DNA from: Lawsonibacter sp900766145
GTDB taxonomy: Bacteria; Bacillota; Clostridia; Oscillospirales; Oscillospiraceae
Reading direction: 5' to 3' (one strand)
DNA length: 64,000 nucleotides
Assembly: GCF_030372275.1 (NCBI RefSeq)
Contig: NZ_JAUDDJ010000013.1
A program made the translations under genes and the position numbers. The notes beneath the pieces were generated by a model. That model ran no database searches and had not been told where the DNA came from. It worked only from the letters and a program-made list of their open reading frames with translations. Below are positions 23,209 through 31,770 of the stretch, piece after piece (the stretch's first letter is position 1; the number at the start of each line of letters is the position of its first letter).

Positions 23209-23937
23209 ATGCTAGAGTTACAGCACATCAGCTACGACGTCGAGCAGGACGGCGACAACAAGGGCATCCTGCGGGATATCAATTTGACCATTAACGAGCG
23301 CTTTGTGGCCATCACCGGCCCCAACGGGGGCGGCAAGTCCACCATGGCCAAAATCATCGCCGGCATCTATAAGCCCACCGCCGGACGTATCCTGCTGGAC
23401 GGGGAGGACATCACCGACCTGGATATTACCCAGCGGGCCCAGCGGGGCATCAGCTTTGCCTTCCAGCAGCCCGTGCGCTTCAAGGGACTGACGGTGAAGG
23501 ACCTTATTACCCTGGCCAGCGGCAAGAACATCGGCGTGCCCGAGGCCTGCAACTACCTCTCCGAGGTGGGCCTGTGCGCCAAGGACTACATTGACCGCGA
23601 GGTGGACGGCTCTCTGTCCGGCGGCGAGCTCAAGCGCATTGAGATCGCCATGATCATGGCCCGGGGCACCAAGCTGTCCGTCTTTGACGAGCCGGAGGCG
23701 GGCATCGACCTGTGGTCCTTCTCCAACCTCATTCAGGTTTTTGAGCACCTGCATGAGAAGATCAACGGCTCCATTCTCATCATCTCCCACCAGGAGCGTA
23801 TTTTGAACATCGCCGACCGCATCATCGTCCTGGCCGACGGCCAGGTGCGTTCTCAGGGCACCCGGGACGAGATCCTGCCCGAGCTGCTGGGGGCCGCCCC
23901 CGGCGTGTGCAGCGCCCTGAGCGACAAGGTGAAGTGA
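23209..23937 (+). CDS. sufC: SUF Fe-S assembly ATPase SufC
   Basis: A 242-residue ABC-type ATPase. It has Walker A (TGPNGGGKSTMAK), the Q-loop (FAFQQPVRFKG), the signature (LSGGELKRIEIA), Walker B (KLSVFDEPEAGID) and the switch His (ISHQERIL). SufC binds SufB and powers assembly of Fe-S clusters. It is followed after 25 bp by sufB. No sufD, sufS or sufU is nearby, matching the two-gene minimal SUF systems found in anaerobes. Confidence 0.92.
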   Translation: MLELQHISYDVEQDGDNKGILRDINLTINERFVAITGPNGGGKSTMAKIIAGIYKPTAGRILLDGEDITDLDITQRAQRGISFAFQQPVRFKGLTVKDLITLASGKNIGVPEACNYLSEVGLCAKDYIDREVDGSLSGGELKRIEIAMIMARGTKLSVFDEPEAGIDLWSFSNLIQVFEHLHEKINGSILIISHQERILNIADRIIVLADGQVRSQGTRDEILPELLGAAPGVCSALSDKVK

Positions 23938-23962
23938 TTAAGCGGCGAGGAGGGAACAAATT

Positions 23963-24880
23963 ATGGACGCAATTCAGAAGAGCCTGCTGGAGCAGGTAGC
24001 CGATCTGCATGAAGTGCCCGAAGGGGCCTATAATATCCGGGCCAACGGCCAGAAGGCCGCCCGGAATACCACTGCCAACATCGATATCGTCTCCAAAGAG
24101 GACAAGGACGGCATCGACATCATCATCAAGCCCGGCACCAAGAATGAGAGTGTGCACATCCCCGTGGTGCTCAGCCAGAGTGGCCTTCAGGAGACCGTGT
24201 ACAACGACTTCTTCATCGGTGAGGACTGCGACGTCACCATCGTGGCCGGCTGCGGCATCCACAACTGCGGTGTACAGAACTCCGAGCACTCCGGCATCCA
24301 CACCTTCTACGTGGGTAAGAATGCCCGGGTGCGCTATGTGGAGCGCCACTACGGCGAGGGTGACGGCATGGGCGAGAACATCATGAATCCCACCACCGTG
24401 GTGGAGATGGACGAGGGCAGCTACATGGAGATGGAGACCACCCAAATTAAGGGCGTGGACTCCACCGTCCGCACCACCAAGGCCACCCTGGGTCCCCGTG
24501 CTACCCTCATCATCAAGGAGAAGGTGATGACCCACGGCAAGCAGCTGGCCAAGTCCGACTTCACCGTGGACCTCAACGGCGAGGACTGCCACACCAACGT
24601 GATCTCCCGCTCCGTGGCTCGGGAGGACTCCAAGCAGGTGTTCCTGGCCCGCATCAACGGCAACGCCAAGTGCCACGGCCACTCCGAGTGCGACGCCATC
24701 ATCATGGACAACGGCGTGGTGGCCGCCATCCCCGAGGTGACCGCCAACTGTGTGGACGCTGAGCTCATCCACGAGGCCGCCATCGGCAAGATTGCCGGCG
24801 AGCAGCTTATCAAGCTGATGACCCTGGGTCTTACCGAGAAGGAGGCCGAGGAGCAGATCGTCAACGGCTTCTTGAAGTAA
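23963..24880 (+). CDS. sufB: SufB/SufD-type Fe-S scaffold protein
   Basis: A 305-residue member of the SufB/SufD family, well short of the roughly 465 residues of classical SufB. The right-handed beta-helix core is present (ESVHIPVVLSQSG through TTQIKGVDSTVRTT), as is the C-terminal SufC-binding region (ELIHEAAIGKIAGEQLIKLM, 20 residues). Several Cys residues (AGCGIHNCG, GEDCH, NAKCHGHSECD) could hold the nascent cluster. It forms a presumed two-component machine with the SufC encoded just upstream, probably acting as both B and D subunits. Confidence 0.9.
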   Translation: MDAIQKSLLEQVADLHEVPEGAYNIRANGQKAARNTTANIDIVSKEDKDGIDIIIKPGTKNESVHIPVVLSQSGLQETVYNDFFIGEDCDVTIVAGCGIHNCGVQNSEHSGIHTFYVGKNARVRYVERHYGEGDGMGENIMNPTTVVEMDEGSYMEMETTQIKGVDSTVRTTKATLGPRATLIIKEKVMTHGKQLAKSDFTVDLNGEDCHTNVISRSVAREDSKQVFLARINGNAKCHGHSECDAIIMDNGVVAAIPEVTANCVDAELIHEAAIGKIAGEQLIKLMTLGLTEKEAEEQIVNGFLK

Positions 24881-24889
24881 ATATTTTTT

Positions 24890-24912
24890 GTGGGACGCCC
24901 TGGGCGTCCCAC
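24890..24912 (+). terminator. terminator of sufCB
   Basis: A perfect 11-bp stem (GTGGGACGCCC with its complement) followed by seven T. Confidence 0.85.
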
Positions 24913-24977
24913 TTTTTTTATCCACAAAAACGTGGTACAATGTGCAAAAATATTCCGTGGGAAAGGAGCGCGGTACG

Positions 24978-26660
24978 ATGGGAGATCTGGCTACCATGGC
25001 CCAGATGAAGGAGCTGGACCGGATTGCCATTGAGGAGCGGGGTATCCCCTCCCTGGAGCTGATGGAGAATGCCGCCCAGGCGGTAGCCCAGGCGGTGGTC
25101 AATCTGGCGGGCCCGGCGGACGGCCGCAGGTCGGACGGAGTGATCGCCACGGCCACCAGCGTGGTACGGATGAGGACGGAGACGGAGCCCACAGCGGAGG
25201 AGCAGCGGGAAGCGGAGGCGGCAGAGAATATCATCCTGTCCAAAAACACCGACCCCACCCCCCGCATCGGCATTTTCTGTGGCCCGGGCAACAACGGTGG
25301 GGACGGCGTGGCCGCTGCCCGCATTTTGCTGGAGGCGGGCTACCGGGTCCGGGCCTTCTTGCTGGGAAGCCGGGAAAAGATGACCCCGGATGAGAGGGCC
25401 ATGGAGGAGAAGCTGAGAGAGGCTGGGGGCGAACTGGAGACCCTGGACTTGGAGGACCGGCGCACCACCGCCTGGCTGTCCACCTGCGACTGCTTTGTGG
25501 ACGCCCTGTTCGGGGTGGGGCTCCAGCGCCCCCTGGCGGGGGAGTTTCTGGCCCTGGTCCAGTGGCTCAACCGGATGCGCACCCCGGTGGTTTCCTGCGA
25601 CCTGCCCTCCGGAGTCCACGGGGACACGGGAGAGATTCTGGGGGACGCAATCCAGGCCAAGGTGACAGTCACCTTCACCTGTGCCAAGCCAGGCCTCTAT
25701 CTGGACGCCGGCGCGGGCCGGGCCGGAAAGGTGGAGGTGGCCAACATCGGCATCCCCTGGGAGCTGGTCTTCGAACAGATCAAACAGGGGAGAGAGGGGA
25801 CGCGGGTCCTGCCCGACTATGCCAAGCTGCACCTTCCCCGCCGCCCGGTGGACGGCCACAAGGGGGATTTTGGCAAGCTCTTCATTCTGGCTGGCAGCGA
25901 GGGCTACACCGGAGCCCCCAACCTGGCCGCCCGGGCCGCCCTGCGCACCGGAGCGGGGCTGGTCTTTCTGGGCGTGCCCCGGGAGATCTACCCCATTCTG
26001 GCCGTCAAGTGTGACGAGGCTATGCCCTTCCCCCTGCCGGAGAAGTACGAAGAAATTCTGGAGAAAGCAAAGGGCTGCGACGTGGCCCTCATTGGCCCCG
26101 GCCTGGGCCGCCACCCCAAGACCGAAAAGCTGGTGCGGGCTCTGCTGGAGGACCTGGACATCCCTGTGGTGCTGGACGCCGATGGCATAAACGCTCTGTG
26201 CGGGCATATAGATATTCTGGACAAACGCTCCGCCCCCACCGTCCTCACCCCCCACGCCGGGGAGTTTGCCCGGCTGACGGGCTGCCCCCTGCCGGTGAAG
26301 GACCGGCTGAGCGCCGCCCGGGCCTTTGCCAAGGAACATCACTGCACCTTGGTGCTCAAGGGCCACGGCACGGTGACCGCCGCCCCTTCCGGCAACTGCT
26401 GGATCTGCGGCACGGGCAATCCGGGTATGGCCAAGGGGGGCTCGGGGGATGTGCTCTCCGGCATGATCGCTGCCCTGTGGGGGCAGAAGCACCTGAAGGG
26501 GCCCTACACTGACCTCTCGGAGCTGGCGGCCTGGGCGGTGTGGTACCACGGAAAGGCGGGGGACAAGTGCGCCAGGAAACTGGGGGAGTACGCCATGCTC
26601 CCCAGCGACCTGCTGGACGCCATCCCGGAGGTGCTGTTGGAGAACACCGACCGGGGATAA
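24978..26660 (+). CDS. nnr: bifunctional NAD(P)H-hydrate epimerase/dehydratase
   Basis: A 560-residue fusion that repairs damaged NADH and NADPH hydrates. The N-terminal YjeF-type epimerase (ELDRIAIEERGIPSLELMENA, here cut: ELDRIAIEERGIPSLEL; then FCGPGNNGGDGVAAARILLE) spans about residues 1-240. The C-terminal ADP-dependent dehydratase (GHKGDFGKLFILAGSEGYTG, ALIGPGLGR, NPGMAKGGSGDVLSGMI) spans 285-560. An acidic, low-complexity insertion of about 45 residues (around 45-90) separates the first helix from the nucleotide loop and is unusual. The ATG at 24978 follows AAAGGAG. Confidence 0.9.
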   Translation: MGDLATMAQMKELDRIAIEERGIPSLELMENAAQAVAQAVVNLAGPADGRRSDGVIATATSVVRMRTETEPTAEEQREAEAAENIILSKNTDPTPRIGIFCGPGNNGGDGVAAARILLEAGYRVRAFLLGSREKMTPDERAMEEKLREAGGELETLDLEDRRTTAWLSTCDCFVDALFGVGLQRPLAGEFLALVQWLNRMRTPVVSCDLPSGVHGDTGEILGDAIQAKVTVTFTCAKPGLYLDAGAGRAGKVEVANIGIPWELVFEQIKQGREGTRVLPDYAKLHLPRRPVDGHKGDFGKLFILAGSEGYTGAPNLAARAALRTGAGLVFLGVPREIYPILAVKCDEAMPFPLPEKYEEILEKAKGCDVALIGPGLGRHPKTEKLVRALLEDLDIPVVLDADGINALCGHIDILDKRSAPTVLTPHAGEFARLTGCPLPVKDRLSAARAFAKEHHCTLVLKGHGTVTAAPSGNCWICGTGNPGMAKGGSGDVLSGMIAALWGQKHLKGPYTDLSELAAWAVWYHGKAGDKCARKLGEYAMLPSDLLDAIPEVLLENTDRG

Positions 26661-26682
26661 ACCATAGCTTGGAGGGAACAGC

Positions 26683-27264
26683 GTGAAGAAGCAGCTGCTT
26701 TTCCTACCAATGATGCTCCTGCTGCTGACCGGCTGCGGCGGCGGGCAAGAGGGTAAGACCGGGGCGGAGGCCCTGGCGGTAGAGATCCGGGGGGAGTACA
26801 TGGCCATGACGGGCTACTCCCTCCAGGCCCAGGTGAACGCCGACTACGGGCAGCGGGTGTATGACTTCACCCTGTCCGTGACCAACGACGGGGAGGAGAC
26901 CGCGGTGGTCATCCGGGAGCCGGAGATGCTCTCCGGGGTGACGGCCCGCATCCACGGGGAGGAGGGCACCCTGGAGTATGACGACCTGAGTCTGGAGACC
27001 GGATTTCTGGACGGCGAGAGTCTGTCCCCGGTGAGCGCTCTGCCCACGCTGATGGAGGCCGCCCGCACCCAGTACATTGACCGGTGCACCCTGACTGATG
27101 GGGTGCTGGAGGTCCACTGTGCCGACCCGGAGCAGGACTCCGGCACAGGCCAGGAGGTGACCTTGTGGTTTGACGCCCAGACCCACGCCCTCACCGGCGG
27201 AGAGATCAGCCAGGACGGGCGGCGTGTCATTGCCTGCCAAATTACAGAATTTACTAAGACATAG
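26683..27264 (+). CDS. putative lipoprotein
   Basis: A 193-residue secreted protein with a GTG start behind GGAGGGA, a type II signal peptide and a lipobox LLTGC with the lipid-bearing Cys at about residue 18. The mature part is beta-rich (LQAQVNADYGQRVYDFTLSV, DGEETAVVIREPEMLSG), resembling the LolA-like domains of Firmicutes surface lipoproteins, but I would not assign a function. It lies 22 bp after nnr and 20 bp before alr, so the three are probably cotranscribed. It ends in TAG, one of only about three such stops among the core genes. Confidence 0.7.
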   Translation: MKKQLLFLPMMLLLLTGCGGGQEGKTGAEALAVEIRGEYMAMTGYSLQAQVNADYGQRVYDFTLSVTNDGEETAVVIREPEMLSGVTARIHGEEGTLEYDDLSLETGFLDGESLSPVSALPTLMEAARTQYIDRCTLTDGVLEVHCADPEQDSGTGQEVTLWFDAQTHALTGGEISQDGRRVIACQITEFTKT

Positions 27265-27284
27265 AGATAAAGAAGGAATCATAG

Positions 27285-28403
27285 ATGGATACCACAACCA
27301 TGAGAACCTGGGCGGAGATCGACCTGTCCGCCCTGGAGCATAACTACCGCGCCCTGCGCGCCATGCTGCCTGCGGGCTGCCGGTTTTTAGGCGTGTGCAA
27401 GGCCAACGCCTACGGCCACGGGGCCGTGCCGGTGGCCCAGAAGCTGGAGGAGCTGGGGGCCGACATGCTGGCGGTGGCCTGTGTGGCCGAGGCAAAGGAG
27501 CTGCGTCAGGCCGGGATCACCCTGCCCATCCTGTGCCTGGGCAATACCCCCGTGGAGTTGGCCCCCATGCTGCTGGAGTACCAGGTGACCCAGGCAGTGG
27601 GGGACCTGGCCACCGGACAGGCTCTGTCTGAGGCGGCGGTGGCGGCGGGCAAAACCCTCACCATCCACGTTAAGCTGGACACCGGCATGAGCCGCCTGGG
27701 CTTCCTTTGGCAGGGAGAGCAGACCGCTCAGGAAATCGCCCGGCTGTGCGCGCTGCCCGGTCTGAAGGCGGAGGGAATGTTCACCCACTTTGCCGACGCC
27801 GACAGCAGCGAGGAGTACACCATGGGGCAGCTGACCAAATTCCTGGATGCCAGGGAGGCTCTGGAAAAGCTTGGGGTTACCTTTCAAATTTGCCATTGCG
27901 GGGCCAGCGGGGCTGTGCTAAACTATCCCTGTACCCATATGGACATGGTGCGCCCCGGCATTGCTCTATACGGTTACTACCCCGCCCCGGAGATGGAGGG
28001 GCTGGATGGCCCCGGCCTGCGTCCGGTGATGACGGTGAAAAGCCGCATCGCTGCGGTACGCTCGCTGCCCGCCGGTACCTGTGTCAGCTACGGAAGAACC
28101 GCCGTTTTGAAGCGGGATTCCAAACTGGCGGTTGTGCCCATCGGCTACGGCGACGGCTATCCCCGGTGCCTGTCCAATCAGATGGTCATGGAAATTCACG
28201 GTGTCCCCTGTCCCATTGTGGGCCGGGTGTGTATGGATATGTGCATGGTGGACGTCACCGACCTGCCCGACGTAAAGCCGGGAGATGTGGCGGTGGTCTA
28301 CGGCCCCGGCCTGACCCAGAAGGCCGCCGACCTGGTGGGCACCATTGTCTACGAGCTTCTGTGTGACGTCAATCCCCGCGTCCCCCGGGTCTATCTGCCC
28401 TGA
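27285..28403 (+). CDS. alr: alanine racemase
   Basis: A 372-residue fold-type III PLP enzyme that makes D-alanine for peptidoglycan. The PLP lysine is in the N-terminal VCKANAYGHGAVP (about residue 39). HVKLDTGMSRLGF and the catalytic Tyr region (PIGYGDGYPRCLSNQ) follow, then VGRVCMDMCMVDVTD. The length matches other bacterial Alr (about 370). An orphan mazF lies downstream, a gene order common in Firmicutes, although the usual antitoxin gene between them is missing. Confidence 0.95.
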   Translation: MDTTTMRTWAEIDLSALEHNYRALRAMLPAGCRFLGVCKANAYGHGAVPVAQKLEELGADMLAVACVAEAKELRQAGITLPILCLGNTPVELAPMLLEYQVTQAVGDLATGQALSEAAVAAGKTLTIHVKLDTGMSRLGFLWQGEQTAQEIARLCALPGLKAEGMFTHFADADSSEEYTMGQLTKFLDAREALEKLGVTFQICHCGASGAVLNYPCTHMDMVRPGIALYGYYPAPEMEGLDGPGLRPVMTVKSRIAAVRSLPAGTCVSYGRTAVLKRDSKLAVVPIGYGDGYPRCLSNQMVMEIHGVPCPIVGRVCMDMCMVDVTDLPDVKPGDVAVVYGPGLTQKAADLVGTIVYELLCDVNPRVPRVYLP

Positions 28404-28534
28404 GTGCCCAGCCGCCCGGCGGCGGCATAGGATGGTGTGGAGCGGCAGGCTGCCCGCCTGCGGCAGGGAAGGCGCGGAGGCGAAAATTTTCTGACCCCAG
28501 CAACGTATAATCCCCTCCGCCCCGTGGGAGAATC

Positions 28535-28584
28535 ATAGTACAGCGTTACATAAAGGACCGGGAAGGCCCTGTAACGCGTACTAT
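28535..28584 (+). promoter_or_regulatory. long inverted repeat in the mazF leader
   Basis: ATAGTAC-a-GCGTTACA (28535-28550) pairs over 15 bp with TGTAACGC-GTACTAT (28570-28584), with one bulged A. It lies 17 bp upstream of the mazF start. The left arm ends in UACAU (28547-28551), the cleavage motif known for Bacillus subtilis MazF/EndoA. It could act as an operator or an autoregulatory RNA site. Confidence 0.5.
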
Positions 28585-28601
28585 TTTCCAGCGGAGTGTG
28601 A

Positions 28602-28973
28602 ATGTACGTGGACAACAGTGTGAAACGAGGCGACATTTTTTACGCCGATCTCAGCCCGGTGGTGGGAAGTGAGCAGGGCGGCGTGCGTCCGGTGCTTATC
28701 GTGCAGAACGACACCGGCAACCGCCACAGCCCCACTGTCATCGCTGCGGCCATTACCTCCCAGACCGGGAAGGCCAAGCTGCCCACCCACATCCCTCTCT
28801 CCGCCCTCAGCTGCGGGCTGCCCAAGGACTCCATCGTCCTGCTGGAGCAGATCCGCACCCTGGATAAGCGCCGTCTGCGGGAGCACATGGGGAAGGTGGA
28901 TGAGAAGGCGATGAGAAAGGTAGATAACGCCATCGCGGTCAGCTTTGGCCTCCATCCGGAGACCATGGTGTAG
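28602..28973 (+). CDS. mazF: MazF/PemK-family mRNA interferase, no antitoxin gene nearby
   Basis: A 123-residue CcdB/PemK-fold toxin. The motifs RGDIFYADLSPVVGSEQGG, RPVLIVQNDTGN, SPTVIAAAITSQ and EQIRTLDKRRL are those of Bacillus EndoA, a sequence-specific RNase. The ATG follows GGAG at 7 nt. In many Firmicutes the antitoxin gene lies between alr and this gene, but the 198 bp here contain no plausible antitoxin frame. It ends in TAG. The antitoxin may be encoded elsewhere. Confidence 0.88.
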   Translation: MYVDNSVKRGDIFYADLSPVVGSEQGGVRPVLIVQNDTGNRHSPTVIAAAITSQTGKAKLPTHIPLSALSCGLPKDSIVLLEQIRTLDKRRLREHMGKVDEKAMRKVDNAIAVSFGLHPETMV

Positions 28974-29039
28974 ACCGGGAGGAGAACCGCCTGCGGGCGG
29001 TTTACATAGGAAACGCGACGATAAAAGGAGTACATCACA

Positions 29040-29549
29040 ATGAAAAAGACGGGAACCTGGAAGATCCGCCTGGCCGCCTTCTGTCTGGCCGGGAGCTGCC
29101 TGGCGGCGGGAGCAGTGGCTCTGGCGGCGGGCGACCAGAACGACCCCCTGGTCACACTCAGCTACCTCACCCAGAAGGTGCTTCCCGACCTGGAGAAGTC
29201 CACCCAGGAGAAGGCGGACGCCAAGAGCGAGGAGCTCACCAAGCAGTTTGAAGAGCTGGCCAGCCAGTCCGGCACCGGCAGCAGCGCCTCCTATCAGGTG
29301 GTCACCCTGTCCGCGGGCCAGCGGATGAATTTGGGCCTGGGAGCCGAGGTCATGCTCCGGGTGGGCAGCGCCACCGCCGGCGCGGCGGTAAATCCCGCTC
29401 TGGTGGACACCACCACCGGAGGGAACCTGAACGATGGCGGCGCCCTGGTGCAGAACCACCTGTACATGGCCACCATGAGCGACCACTATATCACCGCTGG
29501 CTCCGGCACGGTAAAGGTGATGGTCCGCGGTTCTTACACGCTTTCTTAA
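29040..29549 (+). CDS. secreted hypothetical protein
   Basis: A 169-residue protein with a typical signal peptide (basic KKTGTWKIRL, hydrophobic segment to about residue 30, AxA-like site near ALAAGD). A Lys/Glu-rich helical part follows (about 45-75), then a beta-rich C-terminal domain with VTLSAGQRMNLGLGAEVMLR. The pattern is that of small Firmicutes envelope proteins. I do not recognise a named family. AAAGGAG lies 9 nt upstream of the ATG. A dispersed repeat starts directly after its stop codon. Confidence 0.65.
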   Translation: MKKTGTWKIRLAAFCLAGSCLAAGAVALAAGDQNDPLVTLSYLTQKVLPDLEKSTQEKADAKSEELTKQFEELASQSGTGSSASYQVVTLSAGQRMNLGLGAEVMLRVGSATAGAAVNPALVDTTTGGNLNDGGALVQNHLYMATMSDHYITAGSGTVKVMVRGSYTLS

Positions 29550-29620
29550 CCTACTTTTCTTGAAAGAAAAGTAGGCAAAAGAACTTCCTGGAAAGCTTCG
29601 CTTTCCCGCTTACGGGAAGG
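29550..29620 (+). repeat. dispersed two-hairpin repeat, copy C
   Basis: First hairpin CCTACTTTTCTT-ga-complement (29550-29575), core GGCAAAAGAACTT, then GGAAAGC-ttc-GCTTTCC. It begins immediately after the stop codon of the secreted protein gene. Confidence 0.7.
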
Positions 29621-29795
29621 AAGATAGTGTGAAAGAAACCCAGGAGGGGTGTCTTTCACGTGCAATCAATACAAATTTTGTGTACAAAATTTGCAAGCCC
29701 GGCAAACCTTGGTTTGCCGGGCTTGGCAAAAGAACTTTGTCGCGAAACTTCGTTTCGCTTCTGAGTAGAGCCAGGATAACTTTTTTGAGACAAAC
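29621..29795. other. hairpin-rich non-coding stretch
   Basis: Contains a stem GTGAAAGA/TCTTTCAC (around 29630-29659), a perfect palindrome CAAATTTTGT-gt-ACAAAATTTG, a 14-bp hairpin AAGCCCGGCAAACC with its complement (29695-29724), and a core copy of the dispersed repeat (GGCAAAAGAACTT with GCGAAAC-ttc-GTTTCGC, 29724-29756). No gene is visible. Confidence 0.5.
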
Positions 29796-29830
29796 AAAAA
29801 TCGGCGAACCAATTTGGTTCGCCGATTTTT
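29796..29830 (-). terminator. terminator of the MATE transporter gene
   Basis: A perfect 15-bp stem (AAAAATCGGCGAACC with its complement), ending in T on both strands and abutting the stop codon. Confidence 0.8.
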
Positions 29831-31201
29831 TTATGCCTGTTTGGGAGGCGGGCCGTCCTCGCTGGGGAGGTGATAGCCGATGCCCCGCCGCTCCAGCAGG
29901 TAAACGGTGGAGTGGAAGATCACAATGACTACCCAGCCAAGGCCGGTAGACAGGGCCACCGCGTCCAGACCCATGGCTCCTACCAGCAGGTAGGTGCCGA
30001 TCACCCGCACCACGATCTGTAAGGTGGTGCCGAAGAAGGTAATGTTCATGCGGCCGATGCCCCGGTAGTGGCCCACGTAGGAGTGGCCGATGAAGGACAA
30101 AAAGTAGAACCAGGCCATAAGCTGGAGGTAGGACACGCCCAGAGGGATGCTCTGCGGGTCGTCGCCCAAAAACAGGGCCACCATGGGGGTGGGGAAGAGG
30201 CCCAGCAGCACAGAGAAGCCCACGCCGATGGCGGTGGTGATGGCAAAGCCCTGGAGAAATCCCCGGTTGGCCCGCTGGTACTGCTTGGCCCCCTGGTTCT
30301 GGGCTACAAAGATGGCGATGGCCTCGCAGGCGCTGATGCCGAAGGCCTGGGTGAAGTTTTCCACTCGGGTGGTGGCGGTAAAGGCAGAGATGGCGTCGGT
30401 ACTGATGCCGTTGACGGCGCTTTGAATCATCAGCTTGCCCAGATACAGGCTGGACTGCTGGAGGGCGGCCACGGCGGCATAGCTGGTGGTCAGCCGCATG
30501 AGCATAGGCTCCAGACGCATGTCCGCCTTTCGGATGCGCAGGAAGGAGAGCTTTTTGCGCATATAGACAAGGCACAAAAGGGCGGAGAGCAGCTGGGCGC
30601 TGGAGGTGGCCAGGGCAGTGCCCACAATGCCCAGCTTCATCTGGGCCACCAGTACCCAGGCGGCAAGCAGGTTGTAGCCCAGAGAGGCCAGGAGAAAGTA
30701 CAGGGCCGCCTTGGTGTTGCCGATGGCCCGCAGGGTGGCGGCCAGATAGTTGTAGGCGAAGGTAAAGAGCATGCCCACCAGGATGACCCGCAGGTAGGCG
30801 GTGGTGTCTGTCATCAGTTCATCCGGCGTGGAGATAAGCCGGAGCAGCTGGGGCAGGAACAGCTGGGTGAGGACAACGGCCACCAGAGTCGTGCCGCCGA
30901 TAAGCACCCCGGAGACAAACAGCTGCCGGCGCAGGCGGGGGAAGTTGCGCTCCCCGAAGAACCGGGCCACCAGCACCGACGCGCCCATACAGGCTCCGGT
31001 GATCACATAGATGAACAGATTCATCACGCTCTCCGCCACACCCAGGGCGGCAAAGGCATCTCCGCCGATGTAGTGGCGCACGATGAGGGAGTTGATGATG
31101 TTGTACAGCTGCTGGAGCACGTTGGCCGCCAGCAGGGGCAGACACAGCCGGATGAGCTGGCTGGTAATGGGGCCGGAGGTGAGATGGATCTGTTTGGACA
31201 C
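29831..31201 (-). CDS. MATE-family efflux transporter
   Basis: A 456-residue multidrug and toxin extrusion protein with about twelve membrane segments in two repeats. Typical features are LTSGPITSQLIRLCLPLL at the start, LQQLYNIINSLIVRHYIG, and in the second half GISACEAIAIFVAQNQGAKQ. Such carriers export cationic drugs or metabolites in exchange for sodium ions or protons. I chose a GTG start at 31201 because GGGAGG lies 7 nt upstream; a longer open frame continues but has no start signal. It is divergent from spoIIA. Confidence 0.88.
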   Translation of the reverse strand: MSKQIHLTSGPITSQLIRLCLPLLAANVLQQLYNIINSLIVRHYIGGDAFAALGVAESVMNLFIYVITGACMGASVLVARFFGERNFPRLRRQLFVSGVLIGGTTLVAVVLTQLFLPQLLRLISTPDELMTDTTAYLRVILVGMLFTFAYNYLAATLRAIGNTKAALYFLLASLGYNLLAAWVLVAQMKLGIVGTALATSSAQLLSALLCLVYMRKKLSFLRIRKADMRLEPMLMRLTTSYAAVAALQQSSLYLGKLMIQSAVNGISTDAISAFTATTRVENFTQAFGISACEAIAIFVAQNQGAKQYQRANRGFLQGFAITTAIGVGFSVLLGLFPTPMVALFLGDDPQSIPLGVSYLQLMAWFYFLSFIGHSYVGHYRGIGRMNITFFGTTLQIVVRVIGTYLLVGAMGLDAVALSTGLGWVVIVIFHSTVYLLERRGIGYHLPSEDGPPPKQA

Positions 31202-31450
31202 GGTAGAGCCTCCCGAAAGCCGCAGGGCGGCAGATTCCCTTTCATCATACCGCCCGGGGCGAAATTTGTAAACTCCTGTTTCCACAGCCTGCCCGGAAGG
31301 GAGGAAAAAATACCTCGCCCATCCGGCGGCGACAGAATACAGGGGAATGTGACGGGGGACATGCCCTATAATCGAAAGCGTCCCGGCCGGAGAGACCGCG
31401 GATGCTTTTGATTTTGCCCCGCCCGGCGGGAGGGGAGAGGAGAGAATACC

Positions 31451-31756
31451 ATGGCAGTGACCTGTACAGAAAAGGGGCGGAGTCTCACCGCCGCCGTGAC
31501 CGGGGAGCTGGATCACCACCGGGCCAAGGAGGTCATGGAGGAGCTGGACCGGCAGATCGACGCGGCTCTGCCCCGCACCCTGACCCTGGACCTGGGGGGA
31601 CTGACCTTTACCGACAGCTCAGGCATCGCGGTGCTGCTGCGGGCCAGCCGCCGCATGGCCCAGATTCAGGGGACTATGACGGTGGTCCACACCCCTCCGC
31701 AGGCGCAGCGAGTGTTTGATACAGCGGGTCTGAACAAGCTCATTCGCTTCCAATGA
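31451..31756 (+). CDS. spoIIAA: anti-sigma F factor antagonist SpoIIAA
   Basis: A 101-residue STAS-domain protein. The phosphorylatable serine lies in LTFTDSSGIAVLLRASR (about residue 58). In the forespore it binds the anti-sigma factor SpoIIAB when dephosphorylated, freeing sigma F. It is followed by the genes for SpoIIAB and sigma F, the standard spoIIA order. GGAGAGGAGAG lies upstream of the ATG. Its presence shows that the organism belongs to a sporulating lineage. Confidence 0.92.
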   Translation: MAVTCTEKGRSLTAAVTGELDHHRAKEVMEELDRQIDAALPRTLTLDLGGLTFTDSSGIAVLLRASRRMAQIQGTMTVVHTPPQAQRVFDTAGLNKLIRFQ

Positions 31757-31770
31757 AAGAGGGGATACAT

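Noticed and set aside
28404..28601. An antitoxin gene between alr and mazF
   Set aside because: No frame with a ribosome-binding site and antitoxin-like sequence exists in these 198 bp.
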